A DNA stretch of 64,000 bases. Origin: Platycnemis pennipes. Taxonomy: Eukaryota > Arthropoda > Insecta > Odonata > Platycnemididae. Positions 45,901-58,640 of the stretch are shown here, piece by piece; the first letter of the stretch is position 1; each line of letters opens with the position of its first letter. A model generated the notes under the pieces. It saw only the letters and a list, made by a program, of their open reading frames with translations, searched no databases and had not been told where the DNA came from. The stretch lies in NCBI GenBank assembly GCA_933228895.1, contig OW121847.1, positions 84,857,656 through 84,921,655 of the forward strand. The letters run 5' to 3'. A program made the position numbers and the translations under genes.

Positions 45901-47440
45901 TATTCTGGCCATCAGTGTGAATTGGGCTATGAAAAATTTATATAATTTAGTGCAATAAAAACATGATATCTTTTTGTTAGTACATATCTTGGGGTTCTTA
46001 AGAGATTAAGAATTTTAACTTGCGTTGGTTTTTCATCCATATACTTCTGTAGGTGTGTGGTTGTAGTTGTGTTATCAATGAATTTCAATAGGAAAAAATT
46101 ACATTCATTAATAGGAAGGTTCCATGTTGAAAAATATCATAATTGTTCATGAAACACATTTGAAGTACTGTTTCATACTTAAAAAAAAATGTTGCTCAAA
46201 AAATATTTATTTCATGTATGATTCATGTATGCAAGTATGCTTCTTAATCAGTGTGAAAATTACTTTAAGTGGTTATTTTATATGGAAAATGCATAGTATT
46301 GTTGTTAGGAACTACAGACATAGAATATGTGAATGATAATCTGTAATTTATGTAATGCATCTAACTAGAGAGGGTTCAGTGGTTAATGGAGCCAATGTTT
46401 TCTTTATTCATAAGCTTATGGTTGTGTATTAACTTGCTTCAGTCTCTGGCTGCACTTTTTTTGCTCTGAACTATTTTTCTCTTTTACGTCAAAGAAGAGG
46501 ATTGATACAGTAACTTACGTAATAGGCACATTTCATTATGTAACCTTCCTTAAAGGCAATAAGCAATTGTAATTTAAGTAAACTGTACTCCATTTTTTTA
46601 ACAAATTATGTACTTTTTTGCATTTTAAAGGGATATTGGTAGTCTTTTTAAATAGGTGAAGGATTTTGAGTTTGAATTCATTAGGGTGACTTGACTTTCT
46701 TCATAGCTAAGTGTATTTATATGTTCATAATGCGAGGCTAGGCAGTAATTTTTTACTTTTTGTATCTGTTTTCAATGCTGTATGGTTTGTGGAAAGTTCA
46801 CTATAAACGTGTATAAAAAATTTGAAAATGTAGTTACTGGAACCTTAAACACACTATTTTGCATATGTGGTACACTGAATTTCTCTGTAGTAATGAAGAT
46901 AGGTATTCACCTTGTATGGACACTGATGAAATGGAAATTATACCTGTGTAGTTAAGGTTTCATGAAAAAATATTTATCTGGTTCAGATGCAATGAATTGT
47001 ACATGAAGAGATTACTGTTGGAGTGATATTTGAAATTAGCCTTTAATCATGGATGGAGAAATTAATTAGGTAAATATAGCTTTGGATTTGCATCCTCAGC
47101 TCAAATTTGTATGCTGGTAGGGTCTATGAGATAGAACTCATTCTATGTAATTCTGGCCTGATGGGAGCCTATCTACTTTGGTGACTGTTGTGTGCATTCA
47201 TAATCATATTTTCTATTTGAAACTTCACTGGAATTAAATTTAATTGGTACTATTTCATAAAAATTGGGTTATGATGATAAGATTTAAGTTTATTCGAGAC
47301 ATTGAAATGAGTAATGTTTCTACAGTTTTCCTTGATAAACGGGTATCTGATATGGCCCCTAACTCTACAGTTTTCAAGCACACGGAGGCTCTATATTTGG
47401 ATTTGCAGTTAAGATCCTAAATTTTTTCTTCATGATACAG
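42989..47440. other. gene-poor AT-rich region
   Basis: No recognisable exon, RNA gene or bounded transposon. A pyrimidine-rich block lies at about 43080-43440 and an AT-rich block at 44880-46000. Intergenic DNA or a very long intron is possible. Confidence 0.4.
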
Positions 47441-47560
47441 GTATCCCTCATCAACTGTGATTTTTTATACTGCGGCCTTTGGTTATCCATGGCCAACGGT
47501 TTTGGCACTACTTTTCTCAACCATGGTATTTACCTTGCATATGCGTGGTTCTGACCAATC
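47441..47560. repeat. degraded Tigger-like end
   Basis: GATACAGGTATCCCTCATCA at about 47437, followed by a GTGATTTTTTATACTGCGGCC-type stretch and ATCCATGGCC, resembles the start of a Tigger/pogo terminus (TA plus CAGG-TCCCTC). No partner end was found. Confidence 0.3.
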
Positions 47561-47584
47561 TAATGCCATTTTTCTTTAATGTTC

Positions 47585-47720
47585 ACTAATTTCACGAATG
47601 ATTTTGCACACAGAGAAGCGCATGAGTGCTAAAATGTATACACCAAGGAATGAAATTTTCCTTGAAAAAAATCATGTCTTGACCGGAATTCGAACCCGAA
47701 TCTCTCGATCGCCATCAATT
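47585..47720 (-). repeat. tRNA-derived SINE, 5'-truncated
   Basis: On the minus strand GATTCGGGTTCGAATTCCGGTC contains a near-perfect B box (GGTTCGAATTCC, 47685-47697), followed by the SINE-body-like AAGACATGATTTTTTTCAAGG. The A box is missing because the copy ends at about 47720. Confidence 0.6.
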
Positions 47721-50214
47721 AATATTTTCATTGTAATTTATTAAATATATAGTTTTCTCCTTGTGTCAGGCATTATTTTCAAACCCTACCCTCGAGTAGA
47801 AATATTAATATTGCATGAGGATGATGCATTGGATCCTTACTGTGAGAGCCTTGCATTTACCTAAATGCTAGGGGCCAAGTACGAGTTTTTGCATTTTTAA
47901 ATATTTCTCTCTATAGTTGCTTGGTCATTCAGCAGGGCTTGAGAAGTCGGGCAGATTTAAAAGATAATAGGGCTCAGAATGTTGCTTATTGTGTGCAAAA
48001 TATCTTGACCTTCCAATTATTGGTTTGGCCATACAATATCCAAATGGATGATGATTTTAGAAAATCGTTGACATTTATATTATCTAGAGAATAAAATTTA
48101 AAGTATCATCTCAAGTTAGGTGCTCAATTGTAATTCCTCTCTTGATGTGGAAGCATGAATGGAAAACAAAATACTAACCATTTGCTCTTTAGAGAATTGG
48201 TTATTGCTAATAGGGAGAATTAATAATACAAAAATTTCTAATATTTCATGGTAGGAATGGGTGCTAAATGAACTCACATTCTTCTCAAAACTCGGCACTT
48301 CATCATTACAGCCATGGGTCAGTCAGAGGATTAACTCTCTTCATTTTGGCATATGCTTATCATATTTCTGTTGAAAATTTTCTTATATATGTACATATAT
48401 GTTTTCATATGACTGCACTACAAGGCTATTGTGTGTTTAGAAATTGATGGTATATATCCTCACTACTCACATTGCTGACAATCAAAGAGTGATTTCATTG
48501 GTTACCTATATTCATTTATGATTGTATCAAGTATGCCAAAGGATTATTGAGGAGATTATTTAAGATCAAATGAAGAATAACCCAGTGGAATTAAGTGAGA
48601 AGTGTACTGTTGCTGAAAAAAGATGGTGATGGTGAAACATCAACCATAGGTACACATAATTTCCGATTTTACATCACACTTTCATCTTTGGAAGGTTAAA
48701 ATTTTGGATGAGAGTATCATTGCACATTGTTTAGCTGTGGCATTTTGAGAAGGGTATTTACCATATTCCTTGAGAAAAATGAGCATTGAGATGGTATCAT
48801 AGAGTTAAACAATTTTTTCCATCCATCCAGTACATATCTTTCGGTTTGCAGTCAGTGCTACAATCTGCAAATAAACCCCTCCCCCCCTATGTTTTCAGTG
48901 TTATAACTTTAACATTAGTGAATGTTTTTCTTCCTAACACTTCCTAATTCTAAAATGAATTAGGAAGTGCTACATCTTAGCAGTATTATTGGGGGAATGT
49001 TGATTATGTGGTGTGAAATCCACCATTACCAGCAACTATTATTGTTCTGGTTCATTTTTCCTATGGTTTAAGCACAGTATAAGGAGGACAATATTGCTTT
49101 AGAATTGAGTGCATTTTCCCTTTTGATGTGTATGAAGGTAAATAGTGATAATAATTAGAAGAAGATCCTCGAGTTACTATCTCAGGGAGGAGTACTCTGC
49201 AAGATTTGTCTGATGTGTGTGTGTCTATGAATCTTATATCTGACTTGTTCATTGATGAAAAATTGTTCATTATTATGGCAGTGTATTTGTTCTTATGCCA
49301 ATACAGTTATTTTCAGTTATAAATTAGAGGTTCTCCATCGGAAATTGGGTGAGAAAAAACTGATAATTAGTTAAAGGAGAAACAGCCAACAATTTGTCAT
49401 TAAAATAGTAATCCCTGGGCTTTCTACTGTAAATTCCACTTTGGTTTTTTGATATCACATTCAGGGACTTTTCCCCAGGGGAGTGAACTTCAGACCTCTT
49501 CCCTAGACCCATCCCTGTGTGGTCTTGCCACTGTTGTGTATATTCTAAAATGTTCTCCAGCATAAAAATGAGTGATTCCAAGTTTTGGAGACACTTTGTC
49601 TAGTGCATTTTCTCCATGAATATTAGAGAATTTATATAAATGAGCATTTATAATTTTTTTAGCTGATTATGAAGCAATTTATCAAAATATTTATATTATC
49701 TTTAATTTGGGAAGTACTTCATCATGGCAGTATTCATAATGATAGTTTGTCCTTATGATATGGACATGAATGAAAAAGCATTGAACAATAAGGGATCTTG
49801 ACTTTATATGGACTTGAAAAAAATACAGGACAGTTTTCTTTTTAATGCTGTGTGTTATGAGATCCTGGCAAATTCATGCTAAGTTGATTTTCATTTTAGT
49901 TCATTCATTTGTTGAATGTTCTCTCCTTTCTGTCCTGGTAATTTTACCTAGGGAGCTCAAATGTTATTTTAGTGCCACGACAAATTTTTATTAACTTGTG
50001 TTCAATAGAGGTTCAGTAGAGAAAGTGCTGCAGCTTAGATTATTTATGGTTGATAGAAGCTGGTGCAAAATACATTACAAATTGATATTTTGGTTTTGTT
50101 TTTTTGTTGCACTTCAAAATGAAATAGATCCAGTCCCTTAGTAGAATATTATTGTAAGGAGAAATAACCAGAGGATGAATGAATTCACTGACAAATGTAG
50201 CATGGAATTGGATT
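47721..50214. other. gene-poor AT-rich region
   Basis: Nothing recognisable on either strand. A CTTCCTAATTC inverted pair near 48940-48970 is short and probably incidental. Confidence 0.4.
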
Positions 50215-50224
50215 TTTATTTATT
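50215..50224 (-). terminator. possible poly(A) signal for the minus-strand gene
   Basis: Read on the minus strand this is AATAAATAAA, two overlapping canonical hexamers, about 1.15 kb downstream of the stop at 51377. It would give a 3' UTR of roughly 1.15 kb. Confidence 0.35.
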
Positions 50225-51376
50225 ACCAACACAAACCCTCTCAGACAAAAGGAAGACTGTACAAATAAAGATATACTGTAATGGTACAACATTGGACCAA
50301 ATTCAAGATTATTCAAGTTTTCTTGTTATTCTCACAACAACATAAACATTCAAATTAATGACATTCATCAATATTTTCCCTGTACGCTGTAACAATATCA
50401 TCATTAAAGGTGACCACAATTTCTTAAATTACTTCATTATTTAAGGTAGTATGTAAGCTCAGGGGTGTATTGAGTTTGCTTTGACAAGGTGATCTCTGCC
50501 ATATTATGTTAAATTTCATGAGCATTTCCGTTGGGAAAAAGATAAAAAACTATTTTATTTTCAATCTTCTTTCCAATTTATGCTTGGTAACTAAAATAAT
50601 GTATTACTGTGCTATTGACATTTTTTTAAAGGTGCTACCCATTCTGGTGTAATTTTTCCTAAAATATGAATTTGTTTACAACTGCCCCATCTGGAATCCA
50701 GTATTCAAAGCTTTATGCAGAGCATGGGCAACATTGATGGGAGGCACAAATTAATTACAGCAGTCAGTCTACAAAATATTAATATGTCCTCTGACAAAAT
50801 CCACTTTAAAATAACAACTTATGCAATCTCACTCATTCCACGCACTTCAACTGCCACAAATTATTTCTGACATTATAAATATGCTTCCATAATTTACAAT
50901 TCTTCTTTGGTTACATGCCTCAAAATTTTGAAACACTGAAAATCTTTGGTGCAAATGGGCCTGCTATGTGCTTCCATGGCATCAAGCATCATTTATGTAT
51001 TACAAAAGGATCACTGAAACCTACCATAAAACTTCCACTGTTTAGTACTTGGGCTATGTACATTCCCACTGCAAACCATTTGGTGAAATAGAAAAAAATA
51101 ACAAGCACCATTATTTGTTCTCTTTTTTTGTTGCATTCAGGGCACAAAACACTTTCCATACTATTATTTTCTGGGAGGTCGGTAGATTTTGCGTGACGGG
51201 ACCAATGAGGGTACATCGTTGCTTCAAATAGTGGAGGGTCATTATTTGACCGTGGAAAAAATCAACTCTTCCAATTGGAATTAAATCTTAAAGGGTAATT
51301 AACCCACGCCACTTCTACTTACACTCATGTGTAAACTTAGTCCTAGTTAGATCGGCACTACTGCCAAGAGCCTGTC

Positions 51377-51597
51377 TCAGGGTGTCCCCTTTGTGGAAGA
51401 GGATGATGAGGGAGAGGTTGAAGCCCTCTCCTCTGTCCCCATCACTGAGGCATTCACGGTCACTGCGGCAGATGCACCACTATCACTAGTACCAACATCC
51501 ACTTCTGTGCTGCCACCCACAGTGTTGTCCTCAGTTGCAACTATGGTGTTACCTTCTCTGTTGAGGGAGTTCATCATCTGCTCGTTCTCCTTCCGGA
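51377..51597 (-). CDS. terminal exon of an unidentified minus-strand gene
   Basis: On the minus strand a strong acceptor (CCTATTTGTTTTTCAG ending at 51598) opens an exon whose frame reads RKENEQMMNSLNREGN, then a Ser/Thr/Val-rich low-complexity tail (EERASTSPSSSSSTKGTP) and TGA at 51377-51379. The first two bases complete a split codon. The start looks like the end of a coiled coil or leucine-zipper helix (RKENEQM) and the tail is disordered. GC content is higher than around it, as expected for coding sequence. I do not recognise the protein and found no upstream exon with confidence. It could instead be an isolated ORF with a chance acceptor. Confidence 0.5.
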
Positions 51598-53000
51598 CTG
51601 AAAAACAAATAGGATAATTTTAACTTTTTGTGCGACAAGAGCCAAATACACATTTTTCTCCCAGTTCTTTTTGTGAGAAAGTACCAGGAGCCCCATCATA
51701 TTTATAGTTTGTGGCTAAGCTTAACCATTAGTTCATATTGATGTTACAGTAGTTTGGTGGTTATCAAAACCCAGTTGCAAAAAGTGCATCAGGTTAACAA
51801 CTAGTTTCTATGGCCATTATTACCAAAAGTGCATAAACATAGCAGTGGTTTTTGAACTGCAAAAATAGCCCTCAGAAAAAGTAATAACTAGACATCATAA
51901 AACCATGCCTAAAAGTGCTTGTGCTTATGGCTTCAGGGCCTGCTAAGCCACCCACTTGAGCTGTGTTGTCATCTAAAGAGCTAGGTAGCTAGTTATACTG
52001 CTGCGAAGACAGATAAAGGTAGCTTAATAATTTGAGCTGAATGCTTACACACCCATATGTGCCCATCTACACAGCTGTCCAACCTTAAAGCCTTAGTAGC
52101 TGACTGTGTAGCAGTTGGCATATATTGTTGGCTTATTTGTATACTGAATGACCTTCAGTGTACAACAGACGGACTTCACCAAGGGATATTCTGAGCGGTG
52201 AACTCACTCCATCAACTATTGACAGCTTTAAACTCACTCTCATATTAATATAATTGAGTCTAAATTACTAACTTTTAGTGCAATTTGTCAACTTCAGCTG
52301 ATGGTGTTTCATTTCTAACTGTTCATTATTGTTGCAAGTAACCATCAAGGATTCCGCTTAATGTCATGTAGTAAGTCACTTTTGTTATGTCTCATTATTG
52401 CCTTTATTTAAAAAATATCCAGGCTCATGGCTTTCATTTCCACTTCAGGTTTTCTGGTTATTATCTCTAAATGAATTCCCATCCTGCAGTGTTTACATTC
52501 AGTGGTAATACTAGTTTGGATTGGTTTTGATAAGGTGGACCCTTATGCTCTTTTTAATTTTTGCTGAAATTATGATCTACACTATTTATCTCTTTGCATC
52601 AGCATATTTCCCCCATCATACTATCATAAATATCTTTTCATGTTCCTTCTAATTTCCTCCAAAAACAGTCTTTCTTCCCCTATCATTCAGATTTCAGAAT
52701 TCCTACTTCATCATTTGTCCTTCTTTCTTTCAATAACATTTTGTCCATTCTACTCTTTATGTAGGTATACATACACTCTTAAGGCTCCAACCCTTCTCAC
52801 TTTTCACCTCTTCTATCTGAGTCCAGGTGGTCTGTTGTGTACATATTTTTCCCATGCACCATCCTCTCCAATTAGTGTAATTAGTGCGTTCAAGCGTACG
52901 GAGGGGGCTTTTCTGCCAGTCTCGCCATGGCGAGCTTTTAAAGAGCTCATCGATGTGCGCCTCTTTTTGAGGTTCTCCGCTTTCACTCGTTACGGGGCTG
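51598..53000. other. probable intron of the minus-strand gene
   Basis: AT-rich, no exon recognised. A 14-bp palindrome CTCGCCATGGCGAG at about 52922 and a T-rich block at 52560-52800 are the only notable items. Confidence 0.4.
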
Positions 53001-53250
53001 GATTAACCATAAAGTAAAATAAGCACGTGCTTAGGGCATAAAGGGAAGGGGGCACTGTAGAAATTTGGATTTGAAAACTTTTCAACTTTGTGGAAGTGGA
53101 ATGGAGTGGATGTGTGCGAAAGTAATCAATACCTATTTCCCATCTTTCAGTACATCTAGTTTAATTTCGAAAATTTACATTTTAATTTATGGTTTAATAT
53201 TGTTTATATTTTGAAGCATACATGTATATGGGGGCACCGAAATCTTATGA
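52985..53250. repeat. probable repeat relic
   Basis: GGGCTGGATTAACCATAAAG, AAGCACGTGCTTAGGGC (with palindrome AAGCACGTGCTT at 53021-53032) and two GGGGGCAC blocks (53049, 53231) look like an old interspersed repeat. No ends or family assigned. Confidence 0.35.
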
Positions 53251-54200
53251 GTGTTTAGGGTCTCTGAGGTCTCAATCCGACCCTGACTCCTTATCTTCTG
53301 TCTCGACCGCAAGTTCCGAGGTTTCCTCGACCGTCTCCGTTTCGCGGACTTATCATGCCTCGCCGAACGATGAGGAGTGGGGTCACGGGGCACCTGCAGC
53401 CCTCCGATACTTTCGGGGTCACCTGGAGCTCACCTATTGAGAGCCCAATGTCGTGTCACTGTGAGTAGTTCGAGCCTCTTTCAAGTGGGGTCGCGCAATA
53501 TGAGTGCAGCGGACTGTACCCAGAGGCCGTTACTTCACGTTGGAAGGAACAGCTCGATGGCGAAGCAGTGGAGTAGTTTTGGGTGAGGAAGTGAGAGGGG
53601 GGCTGGGGTACGACCTTGGGGCCACCGAAGATGCCTTTGAGTGGGTGGGGGTAGTACGTTGCGAGCCCCAATGATGAGGGGACCTTGAAGGAAGTCATCG
53701 AAATATTTCTTCAATGTCTTGTCAAATTATCTTGCTCTCCGTGACAGGCCTCATGATCACCCGCGTTCCTCGCACCCGATCGTCTGCGGTATGATACCCA
53801 GCTCGATATGGAATTTCTCGCCATCCACCTCTCTTGCCCCTCTCCCTTGAGCACCGGAAGCTCGCGGCCACATGGGTTATGTCAGCAAGACCGAGGGGAG
53901 GGGATGGCGATGAACGGAGGGAGGGTGCAAGTCAGCGCGTGTTGGGTACACTTCATCGCATCACCAGCCTTCGGGGAGACACTACCCAGAGGTTGTCGAG
54001 GGAGCCGCGGGACGAGGAAACGGGGAACATGAGGGAAGGTTGGTTGCGCGGTGATCCCCTAGGCGTCTCTCACTGCACTGCGCGATGCCCTTCCGTTTTA
54101 TTCTTATTAATCCGCGGAATTTCGGTGACCGCGAAGGCGTGTGTGGGGCGAATGCGATTGGAGAAACGGAAAGGAAGACAGTTCGATAGAATTCCGATTT
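53240..54200. other. CpG-rich block
   Basis: About 1 kb rich in CG dinucleotides, sharply different from the AT-rich sequence on both sides. It has no clear transposon ends. It could be a promoter island, a first exon, or part of an unrecognised element. Confidence 0.45.
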
Positions 54201-54469
54201 ACATCCTGGAAGCTAAATTTCAGCACGTTAAACCTCCATTCGCGAATCTATTAATTGAGAAGGAAAGTGCTCCTTTTGGCATTGAACCTATCCATTGGGA
54301 TTATGAGCATCATCATCGTTATTTTGGGACAGGATGGGAAATAAAACTTGTAGGAGATTATGACTCAATGAAAAAGTATATTACGATCTCACACCGTTAT
54401 TTTATCTTCCATGAAAAGGGAAAACGTGAAGAAATTCTCTATGGCCAGAATACCAAAAGTATGAATTAA
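53834..54469 (+). CDS. unrecognised 211-codon ORF
   Basis: An uninterrupted ATG-to-TAA frame. The first half is Arg/Gly-rich and matches the CpG-rich base composition, so it may be open by chance. The second half (from about residue 115) leaves the CpG block yet stays open and reads like folded protein: IPIYILEAKFQHVKPPF, then FGIEPIHWDYEHHHRYFGTG and YDSMKKYITISHRYFIFHEK. I do not know this sequence. No introns, promoter or poly(A) signal are evident. It directly precedes a LINE fragment at 54656. It may be a real exon, a fragment of a mobile element gene, or spurious. Confidence 0.3.
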   Translation: MPLSLEHRKLAATWVMSARPRGGDGDERREGASQRVLGTLHRITSLRGDTTQRLSREPRDEETGNMREGWLRGDPLGVSHCTARCPSVLFLLIRGISVTAKACVGRMRLEKRKGRQFDRIPIYILEAKFQHVKPPFANLLIEKESAPFGIEPIHWDYEHHHRYFGTGWEIKLVGDYDSMKKYITISHRYFIFHEKGKREEILYGQNTKSMN

Positions 54470-54655
54470 AAATAATTCCCGAATGTTTCCCTGAGCTCTG
54501 TTGGTTGTTTTGACGAATATTAATCAATTCAGAAGTCATAAGTTGACCTAGAGTATTATATAATGGTCTTGTAAGGACACACTCAAGTTTAATTTTCCTT
54601 AAGTGTGGGTCATATTTTTTTCATGTAAATTTACATAATATTATCACAATAGCAG

Positions 54656-55195
54656 AACAGAACAGAATAGCCCAGGCTAAGAGGGCATTCTATCAAAAGA
54701 GAAATCTACTTATCGCTGGAAATACAAGCGTAGAAGTAAGGAAACAATTCATCAGAACGTATATCTGGAGCGTGTTTATTTATGGCAGTGAGGCATGGAC
54801 AATGACAGCAGCGGAATGGAAAAGGATGGAAACTTTCGTAATGTGGTGCTACAGAAGAATGATGAAGATTAAATGGATCGACCGAGTAAGAAACGTGGAA
54901 GTCTTAAGAAGAGTGGGAGAAAAGAGAAGTATCCTGAATACCCTAAGAAGACGGGACAACTTAATCGGCCACATCATGAGACATGATGGCCTGATGAGGA
55001 CAATCCTTGAGGGACAAGTGGAAAGGAAGAAAGGCAAAGGAAGGCCTCGTGTGAGATATATGGAACAAGTGATGAAGGATGTGAAAGAGAAGAAAGATGA
55101 AGAAAATAAATATGAAAAGATTGGCCAATAGAAGAACTCAGTGGAGAGCTGCGTCAAACAGATCTGAGGATTGATGAGTAACAATGATGATGATT
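54656..55195 (+). mobile_element. LINE family A, 3' fragment
   Basis: Plus-strand copy encoding IAQAKRAFYQKRNLLIAGN, then YIWSVFIYGSEAWTMTAAEW, IKWIDRVRNVEVLRRVGEK, GHIMRHDGLMRTILEGQVE and KGKGRPRVRYMEQVMKD. A single open frame runs 54772-55131, making it the best-preserved tail of the family here. The 3' end has GAGGATTGATGAG and a GATGATGAT tail; the AATCCTAGGATT palindrome is mutated. 5' truncated. Confidence 0.9.
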
Positions 55196-55959
55196 ATCTC
55201 AATCATTACTTATTGATTAAATGATAGCAATGCACCCTGCGAACATTACTCAACAAAAATGTAGTCATTAGCGTTCGAGTGTGACAGATTTTACTACTGG
55301 TTACATTAGGTTTTAATGGACTTTACTTACTCTCCTTTGCATTGCTCACGTTCTACTACTTGATAATATTATTCCTAGATGATCAAAATGCTATAACGAT
55401 TTTATACCATCATAAAGATGGAGGTTAATTTGTGAAGAGCAGCGAATATGAATCGCGAAGCATTTAATTTAATTACACTTAATTTAATTTAAATTTATCA
55501 TTAATTCTGATATCTTCGAGGATATCTTGTCAGAATTATTTATTAAAGGGAGAGATAACGCTAATTCTGGCGCTGAGAAAATGTGGCGGTGATCGACAGC
55601 TTTTGGAACAGTACCTCCGCATCAAACAGTCCGGTTTATTCAAAAATTAATCATTAAATGGAAGAATATACTATTTTAATCTTCAAATTCCCATGAAGGA
55701 CAATGCTTATTAATAAGTTGAAGAGTTGTGATCAAACATGGTAGAGTTCGATTTTTTTACTGAAGCATTACCATTTACGGAATGATCCCTAACTTTCGCA
55801 TGGTAATCCTCAGAAACTGGCTCTCCTCATAACCTTTTTAAATATTTGGATCTCGAAAGCATACTATTTTATGAAATTACTGTGAAGTAGTGGTAGCATT
55901 AGATTTTAAGATGCTAAGGTTATATCTCACCGTGTACCTCAAATTAATTCCAATCTAGT
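55196..55959. other. AT-rich region, nothing seen
   Basis: No exon or transposon end recognised. A local run of TTTAATTTAATTACACTTAATTTAATTTAA near 55463-55495 is simple AT repeat. Confidence 0.4.
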
Positions 55960-56075
55960 TTAGACCATGAAACGCACCAAATATCCATGCCCAAAGCTAG
56001 ACTTGAACTCGCTACTTTTTGATTGCTATGCCAGCGCCTTTACTTACGCTGCCTGCTGATTACTTAGAAGCTTCA
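55960..56075 (-). repeat. tRNA-like SINE fragment
   Basis: On the minus strand AGCGTAAGTAAAGGCGCTGG (A-box-like, 56031-56050) is followed by GAGTTCAAGTCTA (B-box-like, 55999-56011). The spacing fits an internal pol III promoter. The arms do not form a full cloverleaf. Confidence 0.5.
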
Positions 56076-56179
56076 TAAAAACACATTAATGAGCCATATT
56101 TATACCCTTCGTGCGAGTAACCACACTATTTCAGAAGTAAACCGGTTCATACTTAGCTTTTGTTTCGCGAGAAACGCAT

Positions 56180-57000
56180 TCCATGCTTTTAGACCTCAAG
56201 CCGGAGAGCGCGAATGACCTTAGCTCTGGTCGTATCGAATAACAAGTGCTAATCTAATTGGGAGGCTACGAACCGATATGGGAATCGAGGGATGTTTAAT
56301 AATTCCCTCGCGTCATCTCTGATTGAAATGGGGAGTAGAGAGAAAGAGAAAAAAAGAAAACGAAATCTTTCGGGGAAAGGCGACGCGAACACCGTCAGCT
56401 TGTCTCTGTCCTTGTGTTTGAAGCGCCATTCCTCGATTGGCGCCCTGTCGTCGTCGCTAATGGGCCAGGCGGCGAATGGGGAGGGAGCTGAATCGAGGGG
56501 GGTTGGTTCGTGGCCGTGTTTCTCTAGCCCTCGACACCATCTCGATCGCTTTGAACCCGAGAGGCGCTCCCAACGGAGTGATGGATAAGTGGGGGGCGGG
56601 GAGGTCCTCGCTGCGGTGGATGTCTCCTGTGATGAGACACGTCCCTTCATCTGCGGATGGCTTAATAGGCCGGTCTTTGTCTACGCCTCACCGCCGCCCT
56701 CGAAGGGGGTTCTGAATGGTGGGCGGTTGCTCCCTCCCGGGCTTCTTCGTTAAGAGCACTCATCATCGCTCGAGCGGGGCGCTACGAAAGCAAACAATTC
56801 CCGTGGCCGCGGCATCGTCTTCGCCCGACTTCTACATCTCCTGGGCTCCACTCCGTCGCCGTTATATTATTCGCATGGACGGAATGCCACTTCAGCAATC
56901 GGCGGCACACTCGCTCCAAGTACTTCGCCGACTAGAATTTTCCTGCTGGGGAAGGTAAGGCAGAATTTCTATAAACCGGCATTCAAGCACGACGTCGCAC
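56180..57000. other. CpG-rich block, possible promoter or 5' exon
   Basis: CG-rich with long chance-open frames on both strands. A plus-strand splice-donor-like GGAAG followed by GTAAGG occurs at 56955. There is no protein I recognise. Confidence 0.35.
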
Positions 57001-58640
57001 GTTAAGTTTTTTTCTTTTGTTTTTCTCTGTATTACTTACATTGTTCCCCAACGGGTTGTTTTTATTGGAAGTCTGTGAGCATTCCAGCTCATTTATGTCT
57101 TTATTCAGTGGGAATTGAATCCAATTAATATTTGTGCCAGGGTAAAAGTGCGCGGTTTCAGAATTACTAACCGAGCACCTGCATCGGAAGGGATATGCAT
57201 TTTGAAATCACTTCTTGAGAACTAGATTAAGTCGTTTTCCATTTGCAGTTATACATTTTTTGGAAAGTTATCGGGATATGTTAAAAAAAATTTTGACCAT
57301 TATTTAATCACGTTTGATATTTTAAAAATATAAACTGATTTTCCTCGAACTCTAAAACAGATTATGATGCCTGATTAACTTCGACCGTTAGGGATCCTCC
57401 AGATTACTCAGGTTTGACAGAGCACATCAAATGCCACTTAGCTGAGGACGTAGTTACGAATCAACGGCGTTTCTCGCCCTGCGTAATGCTTTACTGCGTG
57501 ATACTTGGTGTAGTATAGTTAGCCATGAGTATCAGCTGTAATGGAGTCATTCCTAAAGCCTCTGTAGGAGTATTTATTTCTTATAATTCAATGCATTCCA
57601 AGTAATGGTGGATATCGCTAAGGTTGGAGACGGTACATGTTAAATTTAGGGATATTAAACTCACTGATAGAGTGCAGCGAAATAATGGAACATTATGGTC
57701 ATAACCGCCATGGTATTAATCACGTTCATTCCTCTAGTGGAGTCAAGTTGTGAAAGTCTTTTTCAAAAGGGGCTCAATAATACTTAACATTTCATGAATA
57801 GTCGTAATCAGCTGCTGGAACTTTTTAATAAGTGCTCGCCATGATTTGTATTCGTTCATGTTTTTTGTTTTTATACTGAACTAGTCTCTTTAAATCTGAC
57901 AGATAACAAATTTAATTTTGAATGGCCAATCTTCTGCACAAAATTGACGTACCATGGTTGACAGAATGAAAGTAGTAAGGGTCTAGTTTTTCTAAAACAG
58001 GTGGTTGTTGCTCAGGAGTTTTTTCATTCTCTTGCTAGGAGGTGTTCAATCTATTCCCCTCACTTTCAAATTTACAGGTCCCTGATAATTAGTCGAGACC
58101 TGTAAGGGGAACTGAATTCGATAACTTTGGCGTAGTCACTGATATTATCAACGAGCAAAAGCGTTAGCGTTTTTGTTTTACTTTTTAGAGGATCGAAAAC
58201 TATCATCGAATTTCCACTCTATCCTGTTTCTTAAAACAACTATTTATAGGTCTTAGAGGAAGTTGGAAGCAGTGTGAATTCCGAAAGAGCGTAGTACAAG
58301 AAAAGTTCGCGTGGTGATAGGGACACTGTGTAGGATCGCAAGATGTGCGATCACCCTCATTTAATTTTGTTGTTATCTGTACATGCTAGGAAACAGCGTC
58401 AGACCCTTTTAAACTCGCCCAACATTAGTTCACGGACTATTAATACACCACCTCCACATTGGTGACACGTGAGAGGGTAAGTAATTGAAGATTGGAACGA
58501 TTTCAATTTCAAGGCAAAAAAGATTTGACGCCCACTGCTTAATTCTACTGGGATTCCAATTTTCCTCCATATCCACATGCATCATTTGAGCACGAGTGGC
58601 TGATGTACTGGCAACGTCCTTGTGGAGGGGAACTGTGAGC
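57001..58640. other. AT-rich region, nothing seen
   Basis: No feature recognised on either strand between two CpG-rich blocks. Could be a first intron if 56180-56955 is a 5' exon. Confidence 0.35.
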
